Of a stretch of 48,040 bases of DNA, positions 23,950-32,838 are shown piece by piece (the stretch's first letter is position 1; every line of letters starts with the position of its first letter). The stretch spans positions 20,851-68,890 of the forward strand of contig JAPYTD010000017.1 in the NCBI GenBank assembly GCA_029936315.1, written 5' to 3'. This stretch comes from Planctomycetota bacterium. Lineage in GTDB: Bacteria > Planctomycetota > UBA1135 > UBA2386. The notes under the pieces are model-generated. The model made no database searches and was not told the origin of the DNA. It saw nothing but the letters and a program-made list of their open reading frames with translations. The position numbers and the translations under genes are program-made.

Positions 23950-26010
23950 ATGAAAAATCTCCTGCTGTCAGGACTGACGATCGCCGCGTTCGCCGCGGTT
24001 TTGCCAGAGACCGCCCTCGCCCACGGCGGCCAATACCGTGGCCCGGGTGATGTTGTCCCGCCGGGTCCCGGCGGCGGCGGTAACACGGGTCGCCCCTCCG
24101 GCCCAACCACCGGTGGCCCTGCTGGCCCGAGCGCTCCGGGGCCGTCCGGCCCAGCAACGGGTGGTCCCGCTGGTCCGAGCACTGGCGGTCCCGCTGGTCC
24201 TGCCGGTGGCCGTGGCCCGGTGACCGGTGGTCGTGGCGCCGCACTGTCGGACGACCTGACACGCTGGAACTTCTGGTGGGAGTTCAACAAGGACCCCTTC
24301 ATCCGTCTACGCGACGCGATCAACCAAGGTGGCCCGCAAACCGGTAGCGATGACTTCTATCTCGGCAAGCGCAAGGATTCGGCCAGCAACTCGATGAAGC
24401 CGTCATCCGAGGACATCCTCGGTGTGATCCTGCCGGCCCTGAAGAAGGCGATCGACTCCACCGATCAACGCGACATCAACTCGTCGTGCATGATCGCAAT
24501 GGCCAAGATCGGCAAGAACCACCCCGAGTTCAAGCTCAAGGACATCTTCACGCCGCGCCTGTCGACGAACGACCAGGAAATCCGCGAGACGGCTGCCCTG
24601 TCACTCGGCATCGCCGCGATCGCGGAAGAAGACGAGATGACCATGCTGACGGACCTTGCGCTCGACAGGGGCGTTGGTCGGGAAGCCTCCGGTGGCAGCG
24701 TCAACAACCGCACCCGCGCGTTCGCTCTCTACGGTCTTGGCCTGATGGCGTACAAGACGACCAACGTCGAGATCAAGAAGAAGGCCTTCGCGGCCCTCAA
24801 GTTGGTGCTCGAAGACAGCAAGGAGCGTGACCGCAATCTCAAGGTCGCCGCGATCAACGGCATTGGCATCCTGAACATCGGCAACCAGTCGGATGCCGAG
24901 AAGCAGCTGATCAAGGACGCCGTGACGGCGCTTGAGAAGTTCTTCATGGTCAAGGGTGGCGCAGGCAAGAACCTGATCCAATCGCACTGCCCGCCGGCGA
25001 TCGCCAAGCTGATTGGCCGCGCCCACCCCGACGCCGAGCACTTCAAGGACATGTTCGCCGCTGAGCTCAACGAGAAGAGCAAGATCAAGCGTTCGGGCAA
25101 CGAGATTTCCGAGTCCTGCGCGTTGGCGCTCGGTCAGCTGGCCAAGCCCTACACGGACAAGAAGGATCCCGATGCCAAGTACAGCAAGTTGCTGCTGAAG
25201 ATGTGGACCAAGCACAAGGATGCTCAGACCCGCAACTTCTCGATCCTCAGCCTCGGCTGGATTGGTGGCGAGCTGAACCGCGAAGCGCTGGTCAAGGCGT
25301 TTGACAAGGCCAACAAGAACCAAGAGAAGCCGTGGTGCTCCATGGCGCTCGGTGTCTACTCGCACCTTGAGTACGCCGCCCAGAAGGAACGCGACGGCAG
25401 TTCCACGCCGGAATCCTTCATCGGTGACACGCTGTTCAAGGAGTTCAAGAAGGCAAAGAGTCCGGAACTGCAAGGCGCACTCGCCATCGGCCTCGGCCTC
25501 AACCGCTACAAGGAAGCGGCCGACGAGATGCGTTCGCGCATGCTGAAGAACCAGGCCAAGGAAGAGATGGCTGGCTACCTCGCGATTGGTCTCGCCCTCA
25601 TGGGTGACGACACGTCGAAGGAAGACATCAAGACGGTCATCGACCAGTCGACCCGTCGCTTCACGCTGCTGCAGCAAGCCGCTATTGCCCTGGGTAAGCT
25701 CGGCGACAAGGGTGTCGCGGAGCAGCTCCAGAAGCTGATGACGGAAGGTGAGCCAAACCTCGCCAAGCTCAGCGCCATCGCTTCGGCCATTGGCTTCATC
25801 GGTGACAAGCGCTCGATCGAGCCGCTCAAGACCTTGCTGTTTGATGACAAGCTCGGCGACCTGTCGCGTGCGTTCGCTGCGGTTGCTCTTGGCGGCATTG
25901 CCGACAAGGAACCACTGCCGTGGAACAGCAAGATCAGCACGAACATGAACTACCGCGCCTCAGTGGAAACGCTGACCAACGGCTCGAGTGGTATCCTTGA
26001 CATCCTGTAG
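23950..26010 (+). CDS. Secreted HEAT-repeat protein with collagen-like Gly/Pro tail (paralogue 1)
   Basis: This 686-residue protein has a signal peptide cleaved after TALA (residue 24), leaving His25 at the mature N-terminus (HGGQYRGPGDVVPPG). Residues 39-97 are a Gly/Pro/Ser repeat tail (GGPAGPS, GPSGPA). A signature block at about 104-122 (RWNFWWEFNKDP, then RLRD) precedes many HEAT/PBS-type helical repeats such as ETAALSLGIAAIAEEDEM and AFAAVALGGIADKEPLPWN. It ends with NYRASVETLTNGSSGILDIL. No catalytic motif is seen; repeats of this kind usually bind proteins. The downstream gene is a clear paralogue. Codon use is strongly biased to GC-ending codons such as AAG and GGC, which hints at high expression. 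The function is unknown. Confidence 0.85.
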   Translation: MKNLLLSGLTIAAFAAVLPETALAHGGQYRGPGDVVPPGPGGGGNTGRPSGPTTGGPAGPSAPGPSGPATGGPAGPSTGGPAGPAGGRGPVTGGRGAALSDDLTRWNFWWEFNKDPFIRLRDAINQGGPQTGSDDFYLGKRKDSASNSMKPSSEDILGVILPALKKAIDSTDQRDINSSCMIAMAKIGKNHPEFKLKDIFTPRLSTNDQEIRETAALSLGIAAIAEEDEMTMLTDLALDRGVGREASGGSVNNRTRAFALYGLGLMAYKTTNVEIKKKAFAALKLVLEDSKERDRNLKVAAINGIGILNIGNQSDAEKQLIKDAVTALEKFFMVKGGAGKNLIQSHCPPAIAKLIGRAHPDAEHFKDMFAAELNEKSKIKRSGNEISESCALALGQLAKPYTDKKDPDAKYSKLLLKMWTKHKDAQTRNFSILSLGWIGGELNREALVKAFDKANKNQEKPWCSMALGVYSHLEYAAQKERDGSSTPESFIGDTLFKEFKKAKSPELQGALAIGLGLNRYKEAADEMRSRMLKNQAKEEMAGYLAIGLALMGDDTSKEDIKTVIDQSTRRFTLLQQAAIALGKLGDKGVAEQLQKLMTEGEPNLAKLSAIASAIGFIGDKRSIEPLKTLLFDDKLGDLSRAFAAVALGGIADKEPLPWNSKISTNMNYRASVETLTNGSSGILDIL

Positions 26011-26032
26011 CAGGCTCCCCTAGCAGCTACAG

Positions 26033-26059
26033 GCTGCCGCGGCTTCGGCCGCTGGCAGC
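26033..26059 (+). repeat. Hairpin with TTCG tetraloop in the 3' region of paralogue 1
   Basis: Eleven base pairs with one bulged T close a C(TTCG)G tetraloop, a very stable RNA fold, 22 bp after the stop codon and before the main terminator. No T-run follows. It may protect the transcript 3' end. Confidence 0.55.
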
Positions 26060-26102
26060 TCCAGTGTGGTAGTCGTTACTGCAGCGGAACGAAACCTGCC
26101 CC

Positions 26103-26152
26103 ACCAAACAAGGCCCGCCTGGCTTCGCCCGGCGGGCCTTGTTTGGTTTTCT
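26103..26152 (+). terminator. Strong intrinsic terminator between the HEAT paralogues
   Basis: The 17-bp perfect arms ACCAAACAAGGCCCGCC (26103-26119) and its complement (26131-26147) have an 11-nt loop and end in TTTTCT. The arms include A-rich and T-rich flanks, so the structure could also work on the minus strand. It isolates the transcript of paralogue 1 from paralogue 2. Confidence 0.88.
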
Positions 26153-26195
26153 ATCGCAGGCGGAACGGCATGCCGATTGCTATTCCGCATCTACG

Positions 26196-28265
26196 ATGAG
26201 AGCGCTTCTTACTGCCCTTCCGACCGTCGTTCACGCAGCCACGATCTGCTTGTTTTGTACCTGCCCATTGCTAGCGCACGGCGGCCAATACCGCGGACCA
26301 AGTAGTATCGTGCCGCCAGGCAACTCGACGTCACCAGGCACAAGCAACAACGACACCCTTGGTAGCACCGTGGCCGGTAGCTCACCATCGGCACCGACCT
26401 CGCCCGCTGGCGGCTCTGGCGCATCAGGTGCAACTGGCGCAACAGGAGCTAGAGCCGGCCGAGCGGCCTCACCGCGCGGCTATGTAGTCGGCGACGATCT
26501 TGGCCGCTGGGAGTTCTGGTGGGAGTTTGGCAAGGACCCCTACCTACGCTTGCGCGACACGCTCTACGGCGATCGCGGCGACGACGCGTTGGCGCGTTGG
26601 AACCCACGTCTGGCGACCGTCAAGCGTCGAGCCATAGCGCCGACTGCCATGGACGTGACGGACGTCGCAGTGCAAATCGCAAAGCTCCTCGCCAAGAGCA
26701 TGGACCGCGACACTTCGTCCGCGTGCCTGTTGGCGCTGGCGAAGATCGGCCCAAAGCGCGCCGGCTTCGACCTGACCGATATGTTCACGCGGTTCCTGTC
26801 GCGCGGCGACCAGGAACTGCGCGAATCCGCCGCCTTGTCGCTAGGCATCTCGGGAAGTCTCGATCAGGCCACCGTGCAGATCCTCACGGACCTCATCGAA
26901 GACAACGCGCGCGGCCGCGACCTATCGGGCAAGAGTGCTGTCAACGAGCGAACTCGGGCCTTTGCAGCGTTCGCATCGGGTCTGCTACTGAACCGTTCGC
27001 GCGAGGCTGGTGCGAGCATGCGCCTGACGCGGCAGCTGCAAACCGTTCTGGCACAGTCGAGCAAGCATGGCCGCAATCTCGTTGTGGCGGCAATCGAAGC
27101 GATGGCGTTGTTCCCGCGCGACTGGGATGGCGCCGCGGCCAACACGCTGCGCCGCGGTATCGTCGCGGAGCTCGGTAGCTACTACGACAAGAAGCTGGGC
27201 GCAGGCGAGCAACTCGTGCAGGCCCACGTGCCGACCGCACTCGCCCGCTTGTTGCCGTCACGTTCGATTCATGGCATCAAGTGGCGTGATCGATTCGCCA
27301 AGGACCTGGCCCTCGGACTGCCTTCGAGCAGTGGCCGCAACGTCAAGGTCAACCACCACATTGCGCAATCGTGCGCCCTGGCGTTGGGCTCGATGTGCGA
27401 GCCATGGCATACCGAGAACAGCTCCAGCAACGCGTCTGGTGAGCTGCTGATCCGAGTGCACCAAGAGCACCGAGACCAACAGACCCGTTCGTTTGCGGCA
27501 CTCGCCTTGGCGCGCATGGGCGGCAAGAAGTCGATGAGCTATCTGGTGTCGGAGTTGAGCGAAGCCAACAAGGCGCTCGAGCAACCGTGGTTGGCGATGG
27601 CACTCGGTGTGATCGCGGCCAAGCAGCGTGCCGCAGGCACGCACTTTGGTAGTGACGCAGCCGCTTACGAGGCCGTCACCACGTCGCTGTTGAAGCAGTT
27701 CAAAAAGGCTAGGAATCCAGGCACCATCGGTGCCCTGGCGATCGCACTGGGCCTGACCGGAACCGGCGAAGCTCGCGACACGCTGCGCGACTCATTGGTC
27801 AAGAACCACAAGCGCGATGGCATTGCTGGCTACGTCGCCCTCGGGCTCGGTTTGCTGCAAGATGCGTCGGCGGTCAACGACCTGCGTGAGCTGCGCGAAC
27901 AATCGTCGCGCCGCCCATTCGTTCTGATGCAGACTGTTCGCGCCCTTGGTCTGCTCGGGGACCACACATTGACCGAACAGCTAAGTGCCGAGTTGGCCGA
28001 GCCTGGTTCGACCGTGATGCGCTTGGCGGCGACGGCGACGGCGTTGGCCCAAATCGGCGACCGCCGGTGCTTGCCTGCATTGCGGGCACTGGCAAACAAC
28101 TCCAACGTCACGCCGTTGGCCCAAGCCTTCGCGGTGGTCGCTCTCGGAGGCGTTTGCGACAAGGACCCGCTACCTTGGAACGCGATCTACGCCAATCACG
28201 TCAACTACCGTGCGTCGACCGAAACGCTGACGGATGGCAGGTCTGGCTTGCTGGACCTGCTCTAG
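26196..28265 (+). CDS. Secreted HEAT-repeat protein with Gly/Ser tail (paralogue 2)
   Basis: This 689-residue protein is built like the preceding gene. It has a signal peptide (about 1-27, ending CPLLA) and mature His28 in HGGQYRGPSSIVPPG. A Ser/Thr/Gly/Ala tail runs to about residue 95, then come RWEFWWEFGKDP with RLRD, HEAT repeats with SAALSLGISGSLDQATV and AFAVVALGGVCDKDPLPWN, and the end NYRASTETLTDGRSGLLDLL. The Pro-Gly repeats of paralogue 1 are replaced by GATGATGA-type repeats. Repeats and both ends are co-linear, so this is a tandem duplication with long divergence. The ATG at 26196 starts the signal peptide. It has only 44 bp between the terminator and start, so its promoter must be very close or inside the terminator region. 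Confidence 0.84.
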   Translation: MRALLTALPTVVHAATICLFCTCPLLAHGGQYRGPSSIVPPGNSTSPGTSNNDTLGSTVAGSSPSAPTSPAGGSGASGATGATGARAGRAASPRGYVVGDDLGRWEFWWEFGKDPYLRLRDTLYGDRGDDALARWNPRLATVKRRAIAPTAMDVTDVAVQIAKLLAKSMDRDTSSACLLALAKIGPKRAGFDLTDMFTRFLSRGDQELRESAALSLGISGSLDQATVQILTDLIEDNARGRDLSGKSAVNERTRAFAAFASGLLLNRSREAGASMRLTRQLQTVLAQSSKHGRNLVVAAIEAMALFPRDWDGAAANTLRRGIVAELGSYYDKKLGAGEQLVQAHVPTALARLLPSRSIHGIKWRDRFAKDLALGLPSSSGRNVKVNHHIAQSCALALGSMCEPWHTENSSSNASGELLIRVHQEHRDQQTRSFAALALARMGGKKSMSYLVSELSEANKALEQPWLAMALGVIAAKQRAAGTHFGSDAAAYEAVTTSLLKQFKKARNPGTIGALAIALGLTGTGEARDTLRDSLVKNHKRDGIAGYVALGLGLLQDASAVNDLRELREQSSRRPFVLMQTVRALGLLGDHTLTEQLSAELAEPGSTVMRLAATATALAQIGDRRCLPALRALANNSNVTPLAQAFAVVALGGVCDKDPLPWNAIYANHVNYRASTETLTDGRSGLLDLL

Positions 28266-28284
28266 ATAGCCAGATTCCAGATAG

Positions 28285-30303
28285 CTAGCTGCGACGCATC
28301 AGGCAAATCAACACGAGACCCAGCGCCGAGATCAGGGCGGCGAGCCAGCCGTTGCGGGTGGCAGCGTCTTCGGCCGCCTGGATTGGTTGCAGCTCCGTGC
28401 GAGCACTTTGCAGCCGGCTGATCAACGTGCGACGCAGTGGGTCGTTCGGATCTGCTGACAGCCCCTCGACGGCAAGGCCAGCCTCGTATTCCAATCTGGC
28501 GCTGTGCAACTCGCGACGATACCAGCGCGCATCGCCGGCGAGCTGGCGAAGGTACGCGGTCTCCTTGCTGCAACTCGCTACATCCGTCAAGACGCGCTGC
28601 CACTTGCCAGCGTCCATCGCTTCAAACGCAGTTTGTTCAACATCCGTGACGCCGCGTTGGCCGGTGCACGCGACGACCTTGCGTGGATCGTTGTTCTGCA
28701 TGTAGCTCTCGAACAACAATTCATCGAGCTCCGGTCGGTCGTCGCGAAGGATGATCGGGTTCTCGGGGCTCAGTTTGTGCCAGTTGCTGGCGTCGGCACA
28801 AGTAGTGACGATGTCGCGCCAACGCTGGATATCCGCACCCTTGAGCAAGCCGCTCGTCAGTGCTGCCGTGAGAATCGAGTTTGGGTCCAGTGGCCTATCC
28901 CGACGTGCCAGCAGCAGTGCATTGCGGGAAGACGGGACCAAGAAGATCTGCACATCGGCGAAGACCTCACCAACGGTGGCCGCGATCGCTGCCAAGACTT
29001 CGTCTTCGAGGTTGCGGGCGCCAACGTTGCAGGCAAGCACGCCGCCATCGTGAAGCCGTTCCCGCGCGACCTCGAAGAACTCGCGGCTAGCAAGGTGCGC
29101 CGGCACGTAGACCTGGTGCGCATACGCATCGACGTGAATGACATGCCACTTCTCCGTGCTTCGCGACAAGAAGACACGGCCGTCGATGGCGTAGCGCGAG
29201 CCGTTCGCCTTTGGCGCCGTGAAGAACTCGTCGCCTAGCACCATCGTAATGGCATCGATATCGACGGCATCCACTTCGACACCAGGGTGCACCGCGGCAT
29301 AGATCTGGCGCAGGGTGCCCGCGGCGTCCCCGATCGACAGCGCCCGCATGCCAGCGGGAAGCTGGCCGTCACCAGCACCCCCATCACCGGCAAGGAGTGG
29401 CGCGATGGCATGCCAGTCGTAGTAGCGGCCTTGGGTGAACGCCGAGCCTTCGATGGCTATGGAATGGAACGAATCCAAGCCCTCATTGATGACCAGCGTC
29501 GTGCGCGCCGGCTTGCCGGCAGGCTCGGTCTTGTGCACCTGCAAGAACTGATAGGGAGTCTCGCGTTCGGCGAGCAACGTCACGCCTTCTGGGGCCGCGC
29601 GCAGCGGCCCCCCGTGCGCAAACAGCATCGCCAGGCCAAGCAGCAGACCGGCGCCCGCGACCGAGCGCTGCTTTCCGGGTGCAACCAGCGCTGCGGCCAG
29701 CAGCAAGACGGCAGCCGAAACCGTCAGTGCGATGCGGCAGCCAAAGCCAGGCACGAGCCAGTGCGTCGCGACGAACGTTCCGACCAGGCTGCCGATCGTG
29801 CCCGCGGCTGCGATGTCACCCGCCGCCCGGCCGACGCCGGAACCAGCTCTTGCCAGCAAAACAATCAGCAGTGGGGAGACGGCCGCCAACAGCATCAACG
29901 GCGGCGCGAAGACCACGGCAGTTGCGACCAACGAGCCGCGAATCAGGGCGGGCATGGCCGCGTCGAGCGGCAGGTCGTCCGGCAACAGCGCATCGCCGAG
30001 CATACTGGTGATGTATGGCGCCACGAGCAGCAGCGCCCCCGCCACCAGCAGCAGCTTGAACGGCCACGTGTGCGCGTTGGCTCTGGCGCTGAGGCGCCCG
30101 CCCATCACCGCACCGAGTGCCATTGCCGCCAGAATGACGCCGATGACGTTGGTCCAGACGTAGGCGCTATCGCCGAAGTGCGGTGCCAGCAGGCGAACGG
30201 CCGTGAGCTCCGCCGCCATGACGCCAAAGCCAGTGGCACCCGCGGTCAGAACTGCTCGCATCGGCCGGAGTGCGGCCGGCGCCGGTCCCGAGTCGCTACT
30301 CAC
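28285..30303 (-). CDS. Membrane-fused spermidine-synthase-like protein with C-terminal tail anchor
   Basis: This 672-residue protein has an N-terminal half with about eight transmembrane helices (20-240) and a Rossmann methyltransferase-like domain of the spermidine-synthase type (about 250-500). That domain shows RALSIGDAAGT, VDAVDIDA, and VDAYAHQVYVP followed by LASREFF. A helical stretch follows and the last 20 residues form a membrane helix plus RRS. The Asp-rich catalytic loop of genuine aminopropyltransferases is replaced by VDAY, so polyamine synthesis is doubtful. The glycine-rich SAM-loop is also modified. It starts at a GTG overlapping the upstream stop as GTGA. Such fusions are common in planctomycetes and have no known function. 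Confidence 0.78.
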   Translation of the reverse strand: MSSDSGPAPAALRPMRAVLTAGATGFGVMAAELTAVRLLAPHFGDSAYVWTNVIGVILAAMALGAVMGGRLSARANAHTWPFKLLLVAGALLLVAPYITSMLGDALLPDDLPLDAAMPALIRGSLVATAVVFAPPLMLLAAVSPLLIVLLARAGSGVGRAAGDIAAAGTIGSLVGTFVATHWLVPGFGCRIALTVSAAVLLLAAALVAPGKQRSVAGAGLLLGLAMLFAHGGPLRAAPEGVTLLAERETPYQFLQVHKTEPAGKPARTTLVINEGLDSFHSIAIEGSAFTQGRYYDWHAIAPLLAGDGGAGDGQLPAGMRALSIGDAAGTLRQIYAAVHPGVEVDAVDIDAITMVLGDEFFTAPKANGSRYAIDGRVFLSRSTEKWHVIHVDAYAHQVYVPAHLASREFFEVARERLHDGGVLACNVGARNLEDEVLAAIAATVGEVFADVQIFLVPSSRNALLLARRDRPLDPNSILTAALTSGLLKGADIQRWRDIVTTCADASNWHKLSPENPIILRDDRPELDELLFESYMQNNDPRKVVACTGQRGVTDVEQTAFEAMDAGKWQRVLTDVASCSKETAYLRQLAGDARWYRRELHSARLEYEAGLAVEGLSADPNDPLRRTLISRLQSARTELQPIQAAEDAATRNGWLAALISALGLVLICLMRRS

Positions 30304-31646
30304 TCCTTCGGCACCGACGAAACATACTTGACCGGGAAGATGTAGTCCCAGTCATTGCGATCGAGCATGCGACGTTTCATTTCGCCGAACGAACGGCGGC
30401 GCGTTTCTTTGACCGCCTTGCCATTGACGACAATCGTGAACTCCTTGCTCAAGTCGACGAGGTCGTCGTTGAGCAGGATCTCGAAGCGCTCGATGCCCAC
30501 CGCGTCAATCGTGATGCGGTTGGCGGCGCGGTCGGCGACTACTTGCAGGCGCGGACGTTCGTCACCAGAAGTGTTCAGCAAAGAGTCGGCAACGTGGATG
30601 TCGACCCAGTAGGCCCGGTTGAACCGGTCGTGGTTTGGCTCGAGCGTGATCTTCTTCGGGACCATGCTGCGTTTCTTGTCGGCGACCCACGCCAGGATGT
30701 CGTCGGCGGATTCAAGGTGTGGCGCGTCACCCTTGGCGTCGAGCACGGTCATCATGCCGGGGCACGTTTCGTCCCAACGCTTCTTCATCGCGGTCACGGT
30801 TGCAGCGTTATTTGGCGTCTTGAGCACCAGAATCGGCACGCTCAGCAGGTTGCCGATGCGGAGATCGTCGACCTCGGTCACGTCGCGCAGAATCAATCCG
30901 GCCCAGCGATCGGGAAACAGCGTCGCGAACCGCACGCCGAAACCACAGGTCTCCGTGCCGCAGTCCAGGAACACACGGGCGCGATCGACCGTGTAGTTGT
31001 TGATGAGGAAGCCGAACGCGCCAAACACGCTGCCGATGCGCTTGTTTTCTTCTTCCTCGGCGCGATCGCGGCTGTAGTTCGGGATCGGGTCCATCTCAAG
31101 TTCCGCCGGCAGATGCGGAATCTGCATGATGAACTGTTCGATGATCGCGGACTTGCCCCAGATCTTGCTGAAGTAATCCCGCGGCCGCATCCAGGATCCT
31201 TCCTTGCCGCTCGGCAGCGACAGGATGGTGCCCCACGGCTTCTTCTCGGTGTACTTCCTTGGCAGACGGATCGCGTACTTGACTGGCGTATCCTTGACCT
31301 CCTTCTCCAACAGGCTGCCCTTGCCAATCTTCGACTTCTCCGGCTTGAAGCAGTTGTAGAACACGGCGCGCAGATCCACCATGGATCCCAATAGGCCGCG
31401 CTTGTCGTACTTCTTCCACTCCTTCTCAAAGGCCTCGCGCGTCTTGCGCAGAGTCTTCGACGCCTTCTCGCGTACCCGGCCTCGCGCCGCCTGGTAGGTC
31501 GTTTCGGCGGAGAGATACTTTCGCAGCCTGCCGGACAACGACTTCGTTTCGCTCGCCTTCAATACCGGCTCGGCACCCTGTGGTTTTTCCGTTGTCTGAG
31601 GGGCGATTACGGCAGCAAGTAGGCTGAACGTGGCAGCAATGAACAT
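30300..31646 (-). CDS. Secreted alpha/beta-hydrolase-like protein, apparently lacking the nucleophile Ser
   Basis: This 448-residue protein has a short hydrophobic leader (1-15) and a Lys/Arg-rich region (30-110). A hydrolase-like core (120-345) has RLPRKYTEKKPW and the segment VFLDCGTETCGFGVRFATLFPDRWAG (225-250) broken here by residue numbers 225-237 and 238-250. The last part aligns with the helix after the nucleophile elbow of esterases, but the expected GxSxG reads GTETCG. Later pieces VPILVLKTPNN and GDAPH resemble the acid and His loops. Catalysis is therefore uncertain. The start ATG 31646 has AGGA about 11 nt upstream; TTG 31652 is the outer alternative. It overlaps the following membrane gene by GTGA. 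Confidence 0.7.
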   Translation of the reverse strand: MFIAATFSLLAAVIAPQTTEKPQGAEPVLKASETKSLSGRLRKYLSAETTYQAARGRVREKASKTLRKTREAFEKEWKKYDKRGLLGSMVDLRAVFYNCFKPEKSKIGKGSLLEKEVKDTPVKYAIRLPRKYTEKKPWGTILSLPSGKEGSWMRPRDYFSKIWGKSAIIEQFIMQIPHLPAELEMDPIPNYSRDRAEEEENKRIGSVFGAFGFLINNYTVDRARVFLDCGTETCGFGVRFATLFPDRWAGLILRDVTEVDDLRIGNLLSVPILVLKTPNNAATVTAMKKRWDETCPGMMTVLDAKGDAPHLESADDILAWVADKKRSMVPKKITLEPNHDRFNRAYWVDIHVADSLLNTSGDERPRLQVVADRAANRITIDAVGIERFEILLNDDLVDLSKEFTIVVNGKAVKETRRRSFGEMKRRMLDRNDWDYIFPVKYVSSVPKE

Positions 31647-31857
31647 CAGCAAGATCCTGTCAGAGGGGTCTGTGGTTGCATGCCCGGGAAATCCGTTCAG
31701 GCATCACCAAGTCGCGAGAGGTCGATCTAGTCTAGCGATGCTATGGGCGATCGACTACTGCCGGATTGCCCAATGCAAGCGGCCCAAAGTAACTCCCACA
31801 GCGTAGTTGGCCTGAAGTGGTTGCCATCTGGTCGCGTTAGCGAAACCAACGACGTCG

Positions 31858-32838
31858 TTACTTACCTGACGGTTTGGCGGTCAGGCGGTCGAGCGAGAGG
31901 TCCAGCATCAAGCGTCGCAACAGGGTCGCGTTGGGGCGCTTCTCGAGCGCCAGGACCGCGGCAGGCGCTGGATCGCCTTCGCTACCCTGGGCCCCCACCA
32001 GACCTTTCTGCAGCGCCTCTGCATGCATCAGGTTGGTGACCGCCGGGCCGTGACCTTGCAACGGCCCGGGTCGCTTGAGATCGAGTGCGACGCTGCGCCG
32101 GAACGCCGCCAAGGCTTCGCGCCAGCGGCCCGTGGCGCGCAGGAGCAGACCGTAGTCGTTCCACAACTCCAGGTCGTTAGGCGAAAGGCGTTGGCCGAGC
32201 GCGTAGGTTTGGTACGCAGCTTCCAAGTCGCCTATCTGCCGCAGGCACAGGCCCAGGTTTGCGACCCGGTACGACTGGATCGGTTCCAGCGTCGCGAGGT
32301 GCTGGAACACCAGTCGGCCCGATGGTCGGTCGCGCGTGCGCAGCGCCTTGGCTGCCAGTGGTAACAAGCGTCGTTCCTCCAGCCGCAAGGCGTCGGTGAC
32401 CGCCTTGGCTTCCGACGCCGCTTGCTTCTGCACGATGCGGGCGAACTCAACAAGTCGATCAAGTTGCGCCAAGGCCCGGAGTCGAACCGTTAGTAGCACC
32501 TCGTCGGTTTGCGGATCGCCAGATTTCGCGGGATCCGTCAGCTGCAATGCCAGTTCGGCTCGGCCGGCGGCGAGTGTTGCGTGGGCGCCCGCTGGCAAGC
32601 GGCTGGCCCGACCGGCACCGTCCGGGAGACGCAAGAACGCGTCACTAACCTGACTGGCAAGGGTTTGGCGTTGCCCTACGTCGGCGGCGGCGGAAAAGGT
32701 GGTGTGCGCGCGATCAAATTCTGCCAGCAACTCGTTCTGTGCAGCGGCCTGGGTCAGCAAGCCCAAACCAACGGCCCCGAGCACCGCGGCTTCGCGGACC
32801 AAACTGCGCACGCCTCTCCACGCACGCCCGCCGGTCAT
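31858..32838 (-). CDS. Secreted TPR-repeat protein
   Basis: This 326-residue protein has a signal peptide ending AAAQ (about residue 34). Residues 180-270 hold clear TPR units, for example VANLGLCLRQIGDLEAAYQT and LWNDYGLLLRATGRWREALA. The N-terminal part is also helical. It is probably a periplasmic protein-interaction module with no enzymatic motif. The start overlaps the purM stop in ATGA, a fixed operon arrangement with an unrelated biosynthetic gene. An upstream in-frame extension lies within purM and was rejected. A 211-bp gap without recognisable genes follows before the hydrolase-like gene. Confidence 0.76.
   Translation of the reverse strand: MTGGRAWRGVRSLVREAAVLGAVGLGLLTQAAAQNELLAEFDRAHTTFSAAADVGQRQTLASQVSDAFLRLPDGAGRASRLPAGAHATLAAGRAELALQLTDPAKSGDPQTDEVLLTVRLRALAQLDRLVEFARIVQKQAASEAKAVTDALRLEERRLLPLAAKALRTRDRPSGRLVFQHLATLEPIQSYRVANLGLCLRQIGDLEAAYQTYALGQRLSPNDLELWNDYGLLLRATGRWREALAAFRRSVALDLKRPGPLQGHGPAVTNLMHAEALQKGLVGAQGSEGDPAPAAVLALEKRPNATLLRRLMLDLSLDRLTAKPSGK

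Noticed and set aside
24060..24240. Gly/Pro-rich repeats considered as a separate collagen-like gene
   Set aside because: They are in frame with the signal peptide and HEAT repeats of the same protein, with no internal start signal.
24601..25677. 358-codon open frame on minus, opposite HEAT paralogue 1
   Set aside because: Leu/Val/Arg/Glu-rich shadow that arises from the repeated AAG/CTC codons of the HEAT gene.
30270..31394. Long open frames on plus around 29287-31394
   Set aside because: They lie opposite the spermidine-synthase-like and hydrolase-like genes and have antisense-like composition with no domain.
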